This document shows, piece after piece, positions 1 through 12,998 of a stretch of DNA of 64,000 bases; within the stretch, counting starts at the first letter, position 1, and each line of letters opens with the position of its first letter. The stretch is from assembly GCF_008728515.1 (NCBI RefSeq), contig NC_044977.1, positions 186,733,987 to 186,797,986 on the forward strand, given 5' to 3'. This DNA is from Papio anubis. Taxonomy: Eukaryota; Chordata; Mammalia; Primates; Cercopithecidae. The position numbers and the translations under genes were made by a program. Under the pieces are notes generated by a model. That model was not told where the DNA came from. It made no database searches and worked only from the letters and a program-made list of their open reading frames with translations.

Positions 1-1535
1 GTCCATTCTGATGCTGGGATGGTTTCCTTCTGTGAGTAAATGTCAGTGAAGTGCTCCAGGCAAAGCTATTGCCCTCACAAAGCTTATGAATCTAGTTTGT
101 TCCAGGAATAGACCTCCTATGCCTACATGCAAGTAAACATTTAGATCAGGTATATTAGCTAATCCAGCTTTAGGAGATTAAAAGAATTGACTCTTGCTGC
201 TGAAGTCTAAAGGACAAGCTTTGCCTCACATTATAATGCTTCACCCAAACCAATTATATACATATTTTTTTGTGTATGTACAGGCATATAGTAGGTACAC
301 AAGAAATGTGTGTATATAATTGTATTATACAAAAGTTCATGGGATCTACTATGAACCAGGAACTGTGCTAAGAGTAAGCAGAAAAACACATAAATGTAAA
401 TAAGACGTACAAACTTGTGAGGGTGATAGGACATACCCAACAAACATGATGACCAAAGACATAGTAAGGTAAATAAGAACCAATGAAGAGTTATGTGTTT
501 CAAATACCATAGCAGATGTAAAATTCTTTTAAATTCTGAAGCACCCTAACATGTAAGTTGGAGATGAGCAGGCTATCCTTGGGTAACAAGTGGGTCAACA
601 TTTAGCTTTGGGGCCATTATCTCTTTCATTCTGTGTTCTTTTTCCCCGCAGTAAGCTTTGTTTTCAAGAGCCATCAAAATCTATTTCACTGCCGGAGCTT
701 CATAATACACTTTCGGGAGAGCCAGATTCCTTCTGAGGGGAATAGTTTCACCAGCTAGCACACTGAACGCCAAAGCGTGGCACCTTCTGTATTTGTACAT
801 TCCAATATTCTCTTTCTTCTTGAAATTGCACAAAAACATACATACGTATATATATATAAAATAAAATAAATAGAATTAAGCACATATAATAACACATTTT
901 TCTCAAGAGAACTCTTTCATGGAAACATAGTAAGAAAAGCAAATTACCTATGTTGAATTGGAGGAAGTGCCAGAGCTCGCCTTACTCAGTCCTCTTTCTG
1001 CTACCCTCACTTCTCTGAGTAAACTCTGTGAAGCCATAATCTCATAACCTGTTTTAAAATCACTCTATTATATAGCCTTTAAAACACCTCAAATTTTGGC
1101 ATTTGCGAATCTGAGACTGATAATGTCTATATGACCCTATGCCTTTAGCTGCTCAAGCTTACAGTCGATGGTAGAATCAATCTTGTGGCAGAGTTCCCAG
1201 TCTCCCAGGCTCCTCTTTGCATAATGCTCTACCTACTCCACTAATTCTCCAGTTTTGGCAACTGAAACCCTGCATATGGCCTGCTTCAGATCTCTGATAT
1301 GGAAATGTATGAGGTATCAAGTACTTTTAGCCCCTGAGTTTTCCCTGGACTTGGTTTAGCCTTCATCTCTGGCTCCCTGGTCTTGGATACTATGCTGAGC
1401 TAGAAAATCCTGCCGGTTTTTCCCGAGTGACCCAGTCTCAACAACTAACTTGCATGACCAGTTCATGAGCTGGGCCTTCTCTAGCTCTCTGACGGAAAGC
1501 ATTTACACTAAAATCTTTGACAAAGTGTTCTTCTC

Positions 1536-1537
<2 letters not shown>
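1..1537. other. Intergenic sequence, no gene seen
   Basis: AT-rich sequence without a credible coding region, and I recognise no repeat with confidence. A short TA-rich run with TAAAA-type units lies near 846-872. The small open frames here have no coding-like composition or known domain. Confidence 0.6.

Positions 1538-1620
<83 letters not shown>
1538..1620. repeat. Compound (GA)n-(GT)n microsatellite
   Basis: About 47 bp of perfect GA dinucleotides (1538-1584) pass directly into about 36 bp of perfect GT dinucleotides (1585-1620). There are no interruptions in either block, so the locus is probably length-polymorphic. The GT half is alternating purine-pyrimidine and could adopt Z-DNA. Confidence 0.97.
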
Positions 1621-1621
<1 letters not shown>

Positions 1622-2254
1622 CAAACCATAACAAGAAAGAAAACCTTAGATTAATTTCTGAACTGCACAGCCTCAAACTAAAGCATACCAGAATTGCAGG
1701 AGGAAATGAAGGAAACAGAAAATTGCAGCACCTGAAATCTAACAGCTACCACCTTTACTGAGCTGAATGCACTGGAATTACCAGGAAACAGCCAGAAAGA
1801 AATAATAATAATAATAATTCAGGAAAGGAAAAACCTGTGTTTTTGACCCTATTTCTTTTTGATGCAGGCTGTGCGTGGAAAAGAGCTTGAAAAAAAATTT
1901 TCTCTTGCTCCACCTCGTGGTGGATGCCTGCAACATAATAATTCTTAAGCAGTTTCTTCCAAAACAAACGATCAAACAAACAAAACAAACACTGTGGATC
2001 TCTTTGCGTGCCTTAAATAAAAATTGTCTGAAATTGAAAATTGAATTGCAAATCTTTTGCAACTGTATACTTATAGCATAAGAATGGAGATATCTCAGGT
2101 GTTCAGTACAGCAGCAAACTATATTACAAACTATAGTTTAAAAATTATTTTTAAGATATTCTTGCAGTGAATATCAACAATTTTTTGGCACATGAGGAGC
2201 TTCTGCCCCTGTAGGAATAAGTATGTATGAAACATTTAAAAATGAAAGAAATAA
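1621..2254. other. Intergenic sequence with a short (AAT)6 tract
   Basis: No gene seen. A perfect AAT trinucleotide run lies at about 1801-1818, and AAAC-rich sequence is near 1960-1990. Overlapping open frames of 60-90 codons on both strands look like chance frames. Confidence 0.6.
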
Positions 2255-2386
2255 AGAAGAAAGAAAGAAAGAAAAGATGAAAGTAATGAAGAAAATAAAA
2301 GAACAGAAGGAAAGAAGGAAGGAAGGAAGGAAGGAAGGAAGGAAGGAAGGAAGGAAGGAAGGAAGGAAGTTAGGGAGGGAGGGAAT
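2255..2386. repeat. Purine-rich (GAAA)n/(GGAA)n microsatellite
   Basis: GAAA-type units (about 2255-2313) lead into an uninterrupted GGAA array at about 2314-2369, roughly 14 units, and then GGGA units to 2386. The plus strand is almost entirely purine. The minus-strand open frame rich in Pro, Ser and Phe across it is only the translated repeat. Confidence 0.96.
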
Positions 2387-4380
2387 GAATTTTTAGAAAT
2401 AACCAGGGGCTGATTTATGTGCAATATGATTTTTTTCAGAGTTCATAACGGGGATTGTGTGCTCCCCTACTCCCTAATTCCTGACATTTTTAAATGGTTA
2501 CTACGGGTCTTTCATTTAAATGATGTTCTTTTCTATTGGCACATGTGGGTCAATTTTCTCCTTTTCTGTTTTACTCAAACCAAAAGCTGCAATTTCAGCA
2601 ATTTGTCCCTTAAAGAAGAGGCTGTTTTTTGTTACAGCAGTACCGTGCTGTGCTTCAGCAATCCATAACACGCCCGCTGTATGTCGTCTCATAGGAGGCA
2701 TTGCAAGTCCAGCGTCTAGCCAGAAATGAGAGCCAGAAATGAGGACCAGAGATTATTTGTTCTTGTGGTGTGACTAACCTGCAACCTTCTCAATTCCAAC
2801 TAGTGTTGTTTGTTTTCCTGTAACTTTGTTTTAAATCTATTTCCAAATCAGACTGCCCCTCAAAATGTAACCCCTCACCAACAGAAGCTTGTCTGGGAAG
2901 ATTCTGCAGAAACTCCTCTCAGATTTGAGAAAATAATGGATTGGAAAATCATTTTTTGGCCAGGGTTCAGCAAACAAAGTTAGGAATTGGCTACCAATAT
3001 CACAAGACACAATACTATATATAAACGTATTCGTGTGTTGAGATAGCTTATATTATTCGAGGTAAAGGTCATCTAGGGGAATCATATGCCTGCATTTCGG
3101 TTCTTTTTTGAGGTACTTACCCTGGGCAATAGGAAGCATGAGAAGAGTTACAGAGATCCATTTCCTTGGGCAGGTACAGGTTTACAGCCATGATAGACAC
3201 TCACTGTGAGGAATGTCAAGTGGTGTGTATGTATATGTGTGTAGGGGAGGTTGATACTTGAAGGAAACCTCCTGAACCATGCTAAGAAGTCTAAAGTATG
3301 ATAACAAGTGTGGATTTATCCAGATGACATTGGGATAACATTACAGTGTTTTAAGCAGGGAAATTGCATGATCACATTTATATTTTATAACTACAGTCAA
3401 GCTTCCATGTGTAGAATCAACTGCAGGAAAGCATACTGAAAGCATGAAGACCAGCTAGAAACATATTCAAAAGTCTAGGCAAATGATGGTGATATGCCTA
3501 ACTTAGTAGGATTATAGATATTGAAATTGGCTGTATTCTAGAGATACTGAGAATAGAGACACAACAAGACTTGGAAATAGCTTGGATGTCTCAGTGATGA
3601 TAAACAACAATTTAGAAAATATGGTCTTGTTTCAAATCTTATTGTGAACACATGCAACTGTTTGCCTGTGGATTTGTGTTTTTCTGACTGTAGGAACATA
3701 TTGGGTCTACACTCAGGGAAAACTAGAAGTGCAATAGTTATTGCCCCAGAAACAACCCTCAACAAATGACATAAAGAAAGTTGACTCCAGTTTCCTCTCA
3801 CTCGATAATATACCCGTAAACGCTGTCCCACTAGAGTTCTAGGGTTCCCCAGAAAGATTCAGCTCCAGTTACCAATAGTGGTAAATGACTTCATAATGCC
3901 CCCTGCACTAGCATTCTTCCATTTCCTATTTTACTTCCCCACTCCCTCCCTATTCCCCTACCAGCATTTCTTGGGAAAACTTGAATATTTGTCTTAGCGT
4001 CTGTTTTGGATAAATACAAATGATGAAAACTTTCACTAGAAAGGGATGATATTCGGGTGGAAATGAAGAACTCACATTTGGGAAACGTGAGATCAAGATA
4101 CTCTATTCAGGTGGTTGTAGTTTAGTCCAGCCCTTAGGGTCTTTCTGGTGTCATGTTCGAAGACTGCTTCCAGAGGCCTCGTTTCTGAAGCTATGAGCTA
4201 ACAAGTGTCATCTTTTGCTAAGAGTCTTTTTAGACATCTAATTTGTTCTTCCACTGAGTGGTGAATTTGTTTTTGATTACGTCCCCTCTGTTGAATGAAA
4301 TGTAATTGTATTATACAAATTGCATTAATGAATATTTTTGGTATCACGTTTAGCTTTTTATTTCATTTAGCTAGGGTAAA
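2387..4380. other. Intergenic sequence, no gene seen
   Basis: Mostly unique-looking sequence. The stretch around 3330-3430 resembles a widespread old mammalian repeat also suspected at 9380-9890 and 25640-25940, but the similarity is too weak to name. No open frame is convincing. Confidence 0.5.
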
Positions 4381-4765
4381 ATATGGTACTATAACCTGAA
4401 CTATGTTCCTCAAAATTCATAAATGGAAGCCTTGACTGCCAATGTGACTGTATTTGGAGTCAGGTCCTTTAGAGAGGTAATTAAGGTTGGGTGAGGTCAC
4501 AAGGTTGGGCCCTAATCTCATAGAACTGGTGTCCTTAGAAAAAAAGGGCTCTCTCTTTTTCTTAGTTCTGACAAAGGGAAGAGGCCACGTGAGAACACAA
4601 TAAGAAGACCGCTAGGCACAAACTAGGAAGAGTTCCCTTATCAGGAACAGAATCAGCTGGCATCTTGACTGGGATGTCTACCCTTCAGAACAGTACAGTG
4701 AGAAAATAAAGTTCATATGAAGCCACCCAGTGTGTGGTATTTTGTTATGGTTCCTTGAGCATATG
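4381..4765 (+). mobile_element. MaLR LTR, MLT1-type
   Basis: A diverged solo LTR of the ERVL-MaLR group. Family landmarks are in order: the AAAATTCATA block near the 5' end, the 'gactgtatttggag' block, 'ggtccttta', 'gggccctaatc', 'ggtgtcctta', a degraded AATAAA-containing stretch and the 3' motif 'ggtattttgttatgg'. No internal retroviral sequence is attached. Subfamily was not determined. Confidence 0.85.
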
Positions 4766-4870
4766 GGTACCTTAACCTTTAAATTAATGTCTTTACTACT
4801 TATTTCCAAACTTCAATATTTTCCTCCCTACATTTTAATTTTCTTTGTTCATAACGTTGTTTCTTAAGAG

Positions 4871-4990
4871 AATGAATTTTGGACCCAGACCATCTGTTAC
4901 TTTGGTCAAATTCCTTAACTTTATTTGAATAAATTTTCTCAAATGTCTGAGGATGATGATACTAATACTTGCTTCTCCATCAGATGACTG
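4871..4990 (+). repeat. MIR SINE fragment
   Basis: The central MIR core is recognisable: 'ctttggtcaaattccttaa' followed by a pyrimidine-rich 'tttctcaaatgtctgag' and a 'gatgatactaat' block. Old and diverged. Confidence 0.6.
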
Positions 4991-6699
4991 TCTTCAAAAT
5001 AAGCCCATTGATTATAATAAAGCCTGGAAATATAACTATTTCTTTTATTATTGCTGTATGTTTTCAATATTCTTCAGTATCTTACGTGAATATTTTTAGC
5101 AAATTAAATTGAACCTTTCTATTCCTGTCTTATTTTTCAGACATAGCTTTTTCCTGTCTTCGGTTCCACTCCTTCTCTCGAATTTCTTCTTGCCACACAC
5201 TTCTTTCCCCTGGGTAGACAGAGCCTCACAAGCTCATCCTTATTTTTCCTCACAAAGGGTTGTCAAACAGACCATCTATTGAGATTCCTACTGGATCAAT
5301 TGACAATTGATTCAATTTGGTCACTAGGCAACATATTTTAGGAAAAGAATGTTGTGAATGCTTTTTTTGCATTTATTTTCCAGGATTAAAAGCTTCTTCA
5401 AATAATCTGCTTTGTTCTAGGATCCATGAAAGCTTAAAATAGCACTCACACCGTCTGCACTTGCTTGCCCTTTATGCCATAAATTCCTTCTAAACATATA
5501 CATCCGTGTCAAGTTGGCATTGATATAGGATGCAGATTTATGTGTTTAGAAGTAATGTCAAGAAAGAAAGAACATTCGGAAAGACTATCAAGAAAGATAG
5601 GTTGTCAGAAAAAATAAATAAAAAAGAAAGATAGGAAAAGTGATGAATGCTGAAACACCCTACAAGAGTTTATCAGTGTGAGTTAGCTCTTCATATTCTC
5701 ATAGTCCATTCTAGAATTGGGACCTTCTTTTCAGGCTATTTTTCGACAATGGCCACTGGAGGGCATTGCCAGCCAGCAGTGAGGGAGGTTTATAGCAAGT
5801 CCTTAACGGGGAAAGTTAAGGCATAAAGGTCAGATGTGGCAAGAGCGTCAGACAGCAATAGGGCAAACATGAAAAACTTGTCTCAGGGCAAGATTTTGCT
5901 GGCACTTAGACAGGTCTAAGAAAGAGTTGTTGAAATATGGTGGGTGTTTGCCCTAGATTTTATTTTCCCTTCTCACTGTTAACATTGATGTTGTCATTTA
6001 TTTACAGCTCAATGATTGCATGGGCCTCATATCATTTGATCTGTATGTTCCCTAATAGTTTGGTCTACATTGAGTTTCTGAAAATTTGAACCTGTTAATG
6101 AAGATGGCTGATCTCCATGAAAAGATGGCATAAGCAGGTCTCTTCAAAATGGGAAAGGGTCCTCTAGGAAAGCAAAATATTACTTTATCATTTGAACATA
6201 CCTGCACATTTCTTATTAAGTTGATTTATAGTGTGACACATCAATAAGGTACTGGAGGCTTGATTCACTAGACTGATATGCCACCCAATTGGAGCAGTGA
6301 CGAAGCAGGAATTAGATCTCCAACAGTCATTTAGCTTATTCACCACCTCTACTCAGGGGGCCAGTGATGCTTCCTCTGATCTCCTTGAAACTGTGCCCAT
6401 GTGAAAGCCCAGCACCATGTTACATTTGCATTCTATTTTCTCTTCTTATGCCATGGAATATTCAAGTCAATATTCTTCAGATTTCAAGTCTATGGGGAAA
6501 GGGTGGTATTTTGAAATTCTAATTTGTTTTAGTGTGCATATGTGTGGTTTGTTCATGTAAACAGCTTTGCCGTGTAACCTCAATTCTTGGCAAACCAGCG
6601 TTAAGTGACTGGTTTTACACTTGGTATGGCTGAATGGGTACTGAGACTCAGCTTGCCTGAATTACAAAAGCCATCGAGATGTTCTAACCTCATGTTTCT
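4991..6699. other. Intergenic sequence, no gene seen
   Basis: AT-rich sequence with no open frame of note and no repeat I can name. Adenine-rich GAAA/AAATA patches occur at 5560-5640. Confidence 0.55.
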
Positions 6700-7102
6700 G
6701 GAGAAGTTTTCCATTGGCTTTTAGCACTACACCCTCCTGGATTGCCTCTGACATCAATGACTACTTCTTGTCAGTTTCCTTTACTTTCCTCTCTGGTGTT
6801 GGAACAAGAACGTGCCCAGAGATCAGACATTGCACCTATTTTCTTCTGGGTCCGCCTCACTTTCATGGTGATATCTTCCAGCCTCATGACTTTTAAAACC
6901 ACCAATAGGCCAATGATTCCCAAATTTATATCTCCACTCTGCGTCTCTCCCATATACTCCAGATTCCAATTTCCAAATGCCTACAATTCTACTTGAGTGT
7001 CTGATAGATGTCTCAAACTTACTATGTTCAAAACCAAACTGCTGATCTTTCTTCTAAAGCTTAGTTTTCCCTTCTCAGTTTATAGCAGCTTGTAGTTTTC
7101 CG
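6700..7102 (+). repeat. L2 LINE fragment, left part
   Basis: An old L2 segment in the sense orientation. Recognisable blocks include 'ctcatgactt', 'gattcccaaattta' and 'ctcaaacttactatgttc'. It is interrupted by an LTR and resumes at 7968. The two short plus-strand frames across it are degraded LINE sequence. Confidence 0.7.
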
Positions 7103-7967
7103 TGTGAAAAGGGCTACATGAACCAAAAATAAAATTCTGAGCCCCCAACAGACTAAATGGACTCCCCTCTTCACCAAAGGGATCCCAAAGAAACCTGAAA
7201 AACTAATTCAGGGCATGAATGGAAGGTAGGGGAGGGGATCAGACGTGCTTCATTAAACCTTTCTCCCTTTGGAATTTGGGCACAACTCACCAGCATTAGT
7301 AATAAAACAGAGCTCTCAAGACTGACAAAACAGGCTCTTTATAGCAATAAGATACCAAATCCCAACCTGACTCTGGTATAGTGTCACAGGACAGATAGCA
7401 GGCTCTGAAGGAAATCATAGTGTTTTACCCCAAACTATGTATGTTTAACATATTTTGAAATGGCCCTGCAAAGCTATCTCTTGTGGGGAAAATTTGCATT
7501 CTGTAGAACATCTTTTTCCCTTACTAGGTTTTTTCTGAAGAGGAAAATCTGACACCATTTAAGGTCTGATCAGAGATATTTACTATCTATTTTCCTTGAA
7601 GCCTGCTACCAGAGCTTCATCTACATGACAAAAACCATGGCTTCCCTTAAGAATTTTTTATGCTAACTTCAGATGCTTTAGGCAATGCTTAACTCTTTCA
7701 ACCAAATCCACTTCTGACCTGGAAGCCCCCACTTTGAGAAGTCATGCCTTTCTGGGCCAAACCAATGTTTACCTTAAGTGTACTAATTTATGTCTTTGCC
7801 TATAACTTCTGTCCACCTAAAAGATATAAAACCAAGGGTATACAACTCAACCCTGGGACACATGTTCTCAGGACCTCCCGAGGCTATGTCATGGGTCATG
7901 GTCTTTAACCTTCAGAAACGAAACCTCTAAATTGACTTAGATTGGTCAGGATACTTTTTGGGTTACA
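7103..7967 (+). mobile_element. ERV1-like LTR inserted in L2
   Basis: About 865 bp with LTR architecture: a TG start, a TATA-like box (gatataaaa near 7823), an R/U5 region with 'cacatgttctcaggacctcc', a degraded poly(A) signal and a CA end. It splits an L2 element whose text continues on both sides. The layout resembles MER4-group ERV1 LTRs. The exact family and target-site duplication were not resolved, and the ends may be off by about 10 bp. Confidence 0.6.
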
Positions 7968-8165
7968 GCTGGAATCGTCCCTGACTCTTCTCTCTCATAC
8001 CTTACATCAAATTCATAATCCCACCTATATTTAAATCCAGAATCAACAATGCTCACCGCTTAATTGGGCTTTAAATGTCATCCTTTCTCTCAGATTATGG
8101 CAACAGCCTCCTTGCCTCTAGTATCAAGTCCCCTAATAACATGGCAGAGGTACTACATAGATTAT
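7968..8165 (+). repeat. L2 LINE fragment, right part
   Basis: Continuation of the L2 at 6700-7102. It begins at the family block that normally reads 'ctgggcgtcatccttgactc' (here 'tggaatcgtccctgactc') and runs through 'caacagcctccttgcctc'. Confidence 0.7.
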
Positions 8166-9379
8166 AAACCTTCTTCACTATGTATATATAAGCAGGACAA
8201 GCCAGAGAGGTTTTAATGGGAGAAACACACATGTTAGGGGGTAGATACTAAGGACACAGATGGGGAACACTGTGATGGAAATGTGAAGGGTGATCTATAT
8301 TTAGCTGAGATTGAAAAGGAATCTGGTTGTTGACAGAGGGATGAATGTCATCAAACTGGCAAAATCTGAATGAGTTAAGGAAAATATTTATTGCTTGGAG
8401 AGACAGAGATATTTACAGCTTACAAAGTGTTTCAAAGTATTACTATTTCACTCAGTCTTTACCCTTCTGTACTAATGTAAGGAGAAAGAGATAAAAAGAA
8501 AGACAGAAAAAAAAAGCTGGGTCTCTAGAAGGTTAAGGGATTTTTTTCGAGGTCATGAAGTGTGAAATTGAGCCTTAAGTCACAGGAATTTCTTACTACA
8601 CCTATAACTAGTGGTAAGTTTTCCACTGGCCCACGGCAAAATAAGAAAAATAGGAACAATGAAGTAAACTTTTCATAAAGCTAAAAGTATTTCATTCAAA
8701 GAGGTATTCTTTATTTTGAGATTATATTCTCTTCAATCTTTGATGTCATAATGTTCTTTATTTTAAAACATAGAGTATTTATAAATGTCTTAATTGGGCA
8801 AAATAAAAATGCGTTCTTAAATTTAAAAAGTGTAACTATCTATCCTATGCAAAATCTGGGAACTACTGACCTACACTCATGTCTCAAGTAAGGAAACTTG
8901 AGAACCAGGTTGCATTCTCATTAACGTGTTTTCTTCCAGTCAGTACCTGGCTTTTGAAACTGCCTATTTTATTATATCTATTTAAAGCAAAGCAAAGGAA
9001 TCATTCTAAAGTAAGAAGGACTAAATGGGAAACTTCTGTGCGTGTGCTTCACGTACGATCTTCCTTTCTGGCTCCCTGCTTCCATTTAGGAATTGAGACT
9101 ATAAAAATTTAAGTGTAAAAAAATTCTTATTATTTTATTAGATGAACAAACAGTATTATTCACATCACTAAAAAGCTCAGAGGAAAAGATGATTACATTT
9201 TAGAAAGTTGTCTCTTTTCCTATTAAATTATTGCTGAGTATATGTATGTTTCTACCTCTTTTTCCCAAATTCTACTGAAATGATGTAATAGATACAAAAA
9301 TACATCCACAGCAGTGGGAGTACTTGGACAAAAATACCACCGTTTTATCAGAGCAGTGAAAAGTTTCTGAACAATAAAT
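8166..9379. other. Intergenic sequence, no gene seen
   Basis: No supported gene. A weak MIR- or L2-like patch lies around 8410-8590. The 77-codon frame at 8879-9112 has no recognisable domain. Confidence 0.5.
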
Positions 9380-9890
9380 AGCACATTCATTTATTTTTTC
9401 AACAACTATTTACTGAGGATGTATTATGCCATTCTAGGCATAGAGTATAAATATCCATTTGTTAAAAAGAAATATGTCAGATTATGATAAATGCAATGTA
9501 AATAATAGATAAGTTCATGTGACAGAAAAACTACTTGGTGACTGCTCTAATCTGGGTAGTTATGGAAGAGTTCTTTGAGAAACTGATCTCTTAATTGACA
9601 GGTAAATAAAAAGGAGCTAGCTGTTTAGATATAAGGAAGAAAACTTACGTGAGAAACAGAAAAGCAGTGCAAGGGCTTAAAATGTTTGGGATCTAAAAGA
9701 ATGCAAGTGAGGTGATGGCAAAGACCAGGCCATGGGGGAAGAAGGACCTAGATTATGTAAGTTTTTACAAGCCAAACAAGGAGTTCAGATTTTATTGTAA
9801 ATAAGATGAGAAGCAACTGGAGAAATGTAGGCAGAAGAGTGGTATGATGTGATAGGTTATTTTAAAAGACAGCTTTGATTAATTTTTGGA
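9380..9890. repeat. Ancient interspersed repeat, family not assigned
   Basis: The block order 'caacaactatttactgagg', 'gagaaactgatctcttaattga', 'aaagcagtgcaagggc', 'gaccaggccatg' and 'gatgagaagcaactggag' matches a common old mammalian repeat whose text I recall but cannot name reliably. A similar block recurs at 25640-25940. Confidence 0.45.
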
Positions 9891-11553
9891 AAGTGAAGGT
9901 GGTATATAAATTTGGATGATTTGGCTGTAATTATGGAAAAGTTAATTTACAGTCTATATAAAAGTGTTAAAACTACAATAACTAATAACAAATCCATAGA
10001 CAGGCCATCTCAAGGGTCATTTATTCAGTGACAGCAATAACATTAAAAACTAGAGCCTTTTAACCTTTTCACTCTGACATTTTTGGTGTCTTGGCTTTGT
10101 CCCTATGGTTGCAAGATAGCTGCAGTAGTTTCAGATTTTAAATGAAGACATGGCAACACCCATATGTATAAGCTTCCCAATAAACCTTCACTCTGACCAA
10201 CCTTTTCTTTATAGCCACAAAGAGTTATGATTTACATGTACAGATTTATCTTTACAGCAATAAAAATTTAAGTCAGAGTGAAAAATTCTTCATTGGCCAT
10301 TATTTGCCAATTAGGATTTCAAATATGAATAACTAAGAAAGTTGTACATCAAAAAAAGCAAATAATTAAACTCTAAGTCTTAAGTTAGGAACCAGAAGAA
10401 CACTAGATATAATTATTGTCCTTTAAATTTTTTTGAGGATACCACATTCATAAAAATGATCAGACTGTTTTGAAAAGAAAAATAAGACTTCAAAAATAAA
10501 AATACAAATGCAGAAACAAAAACCAGATGGGCTAAAATAGCAGAATGAACACAGCTGAATACTAAATTTCTAAACTGGAAGTCAGAGCCAGCCAAAAAAA
10601 AAGTGGATATTTTTGCAACCCACAGAAATATAAAATTTTAGTAAATTTTAAAAAGTGAAAAAGAATAGAGATCAGATTTGTTGACCGTAATGTGATGACA
10701 GTGAGAAATTAACGGCAAAAGGGCAGATAGATGAAGACGATCCACTTGAAAAAGATAAAAAGAAGACAATTAAAAAGTAAAACTTTGGTTAAAGAGGGAT
10801 TGAAAACTGCAATTATAGGCAATTACATGGTGTGCCAGCTATGCTGGCCATATCTCTGAGACATGTTGATTATTTGCTGAACATACAATAGCAGCATATA
10901 TGAAAATATGTAAGATTAGGCCAACACAGTATTTAGAAGAAATTATGTTGCCATAAATACATTAATTAAAAGATGAAAATGACTGAAGGTAAATCAACTA
11001 TGCATTCAACTTGAGTAAAAAGAGACAAAACATACCTAAAGATAAGGTGGAAGTTACCGAGCTGAGAAGCACGAGAGCGTGTTCATGGGGCCAGGACTGA
11101 ATGAGGCTTACTTTGTTATTAAATCTTTCTCACTGAAGTGTCACCTTAAACTTTCTCTGTGCTACAAGACCCTTTTATGCAATAAAAACTTTGTTTTTGA
11201 AAGTGATACTTAGCTAAATTTGTCCAGAAATATTGTGAATAGTAATGAAAAGGTAGGTCAAAGTGGGGTAAAACAGAAACAAATATTTCATCCATAAATG
11301 AATGATCACTAGGGAGTAAATGTCTACTCAAAATGTCCTGTGGGCTCAGAGATGAAGTGTGAGTTGGTCCTATAGACGCCTCACCTATGGTACTTGGCCA
11401 AAAAATGAGGGTGGGAATGAATCATACTTAGTGCAAAAACCGGTAGAAAATGACAAGAAGCTTGAGATGTCTAATTTCAGGAGTATTATGGTCAGAGTCA
11501 TCTCATGATACCTAAATATAGCTTATTTTAGAATGCTTACTAATAACAATGTG
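9891..11553. other. Intergenic AT-rich sequence, no gene seen
   Basis: No gene. A 13-bp motif occurs in inverted orientation at 10066-10078 and 10272-10284, with a shorter direct copy at 10187-10197 (see findings). The rest is A-rich and unassigned. Confidence 0.55.
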
Positions 11554-11846
11554 TTTTTCTTTTTTTAAGACAGGGTCTCACTCTGTCACCCAGGCTAGAG
11601 TACAGTAGTGTGATCACAGGTCATTGCAATCTCAACCTCCTGGGCTCAAGCAATCCTCCCGCTTCAGTCTCTGAAGTAGGCATGTGCCACCATGCCTGGC
11701 CAATTTTTTTTTTTCATTTTTTATAGAGATGTGGTCTCACTATGTGGTCTAGGCTGATCTCAATGTCCTGGAAGATTCTTAAGTGATCTTCCTGCCTCAC
11801 CCTCCCAAAGTGCTGGGATTCCCAGCATGAGCCACTGTGCCCAGTC
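11554..11846 (-). repeat. Alu SINE, old (AluJ-like)
   Basis: Reverse-complement Alu: a T-rich 5' end, 'gagtctcactctgtc'-type right arm, both monomers with an internal T-rich linker near 11703-11721, ending in the degraded head 'gagccactgtgcccagtc'. Heavy divergence from the consensus suggests an old copy. Confidence 0.93.
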
Positions 11847-12342
11847 ACAACTTAAGTTTTATAGCACTTATTCATAGTCCTTATTGTTTATAGAATATTA
11901 TCATTCTTTTTGGACTAGGAATTAGTTCCTGTATGGAAGTTACTATGAAACAAAATTGTGTTCAAAGTAAATAAAAACATTCTAAAATCTAAATTATCAG
12001 ATGGTAAGGTGGCTTCCTTGGTAGTTGACAATTTTTCTGTCTCTGAAAACATTAAATAATGGCTAGCAGATTGCTTATAGGAAATGCTAGAGAGGAAAAT
12101 TATTTATTGAATGGGATGGGGAGAGTGGTGACCCCAAATTCCCTTTACATCCTGACATTTTAGAATTTGTTTTTTGGGTGTACCCCACTTACTATAGATA
12201 TATCAAAGGGGTCTTCGACTAATTAGCTTCCAAATAATTTTGTCTACACATAGAAAATAGTTCATCTTGTATGTTTTCTAGTCATTCCTAGCCCTTTCAA
12301 AGATTCTACAGTTTTAATCAAAAAGAAATAAGTAATGTACAT
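11847..12342. other. Intergenic sequence, no gene seen
   Basis: Unassigned AT-rich sequence between an Alu and a MaLR LTR. Confidence 0.5.
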
Positions 12343-12722
12343 TGCTATGGTTTGAGTTTGTCACCTCTGAAACTCATGTTGAAACTTATTCCCCAATGTA
12401 CCAGTATTAAGAGGTGGGGTCTTTAAGAGGTTACTGAGTCATGTGTGCTCTGCCTTCATGAAATGATCAATCCATTCATGGATTAATGAATTAATGGGTT
12501 CTCACAAGAGTGTGTCTGTTATAAAAGCCCATATAGCAAACTTGACTCCCCACCATGTGATGCCCTGCCTTGTTTTGGAACACTGCAGAGTCCCCACCAG
12601 CAAGAAGCCCTTCACCAGATGCACTTCCTTGCCCTTGGACTTCCCAGCCTCCAGAACTGTAGGAAATAAATTCCTTTCCTTTACAAATTACCCAGTCTCA
12701 GGTATTTAGTTAGCAACAGAAA
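12343..12722 (+). mobile_element. MaLR LTR, MST/MLT1-type
   Basis: Starts with the MaLR 5' end 'tgctatggtttgag', continues with 'gttgaaacttattccccaat', 'aagaggtggggtcttta' and 'cagcctccagaactgtagg', then an AATAAA (near 12665) and 'aaattacccagtctcagg'. Full-length solo LTR. The 71-codon frame inside it is LTR sequence, not a gene. Confidence 0.9.
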
Positions 12723-12998
12723 TTGCATGCCTTTATTGAAAAATGGTTGTTCCATATACTCCGGACTTTCCAGCAATAGCATTAAATGGTGTTGCACATT
12801 TTGAAGCTGGAACTTCTTTTAAGATATTCTGCTCAGGTTCTGACAATGAAAACAACATAATCCTACTCATATTATTCCTGCCTCATCACCAGTGCTTTTA
12901 AGGTACCAGGTAAGAGCGATGTTGCTTTGACTATTATGGCAAATCCAGCACAATAGATCACATTAACATGGTGACACTATAGGATCATTTACATAAAA

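Noticed and set aside
640..665. Pyrimidine tract ending in AG that looks like a splice acceptor
   Set aside because: No open exon or matching donor follows; such tracts are common by chance.
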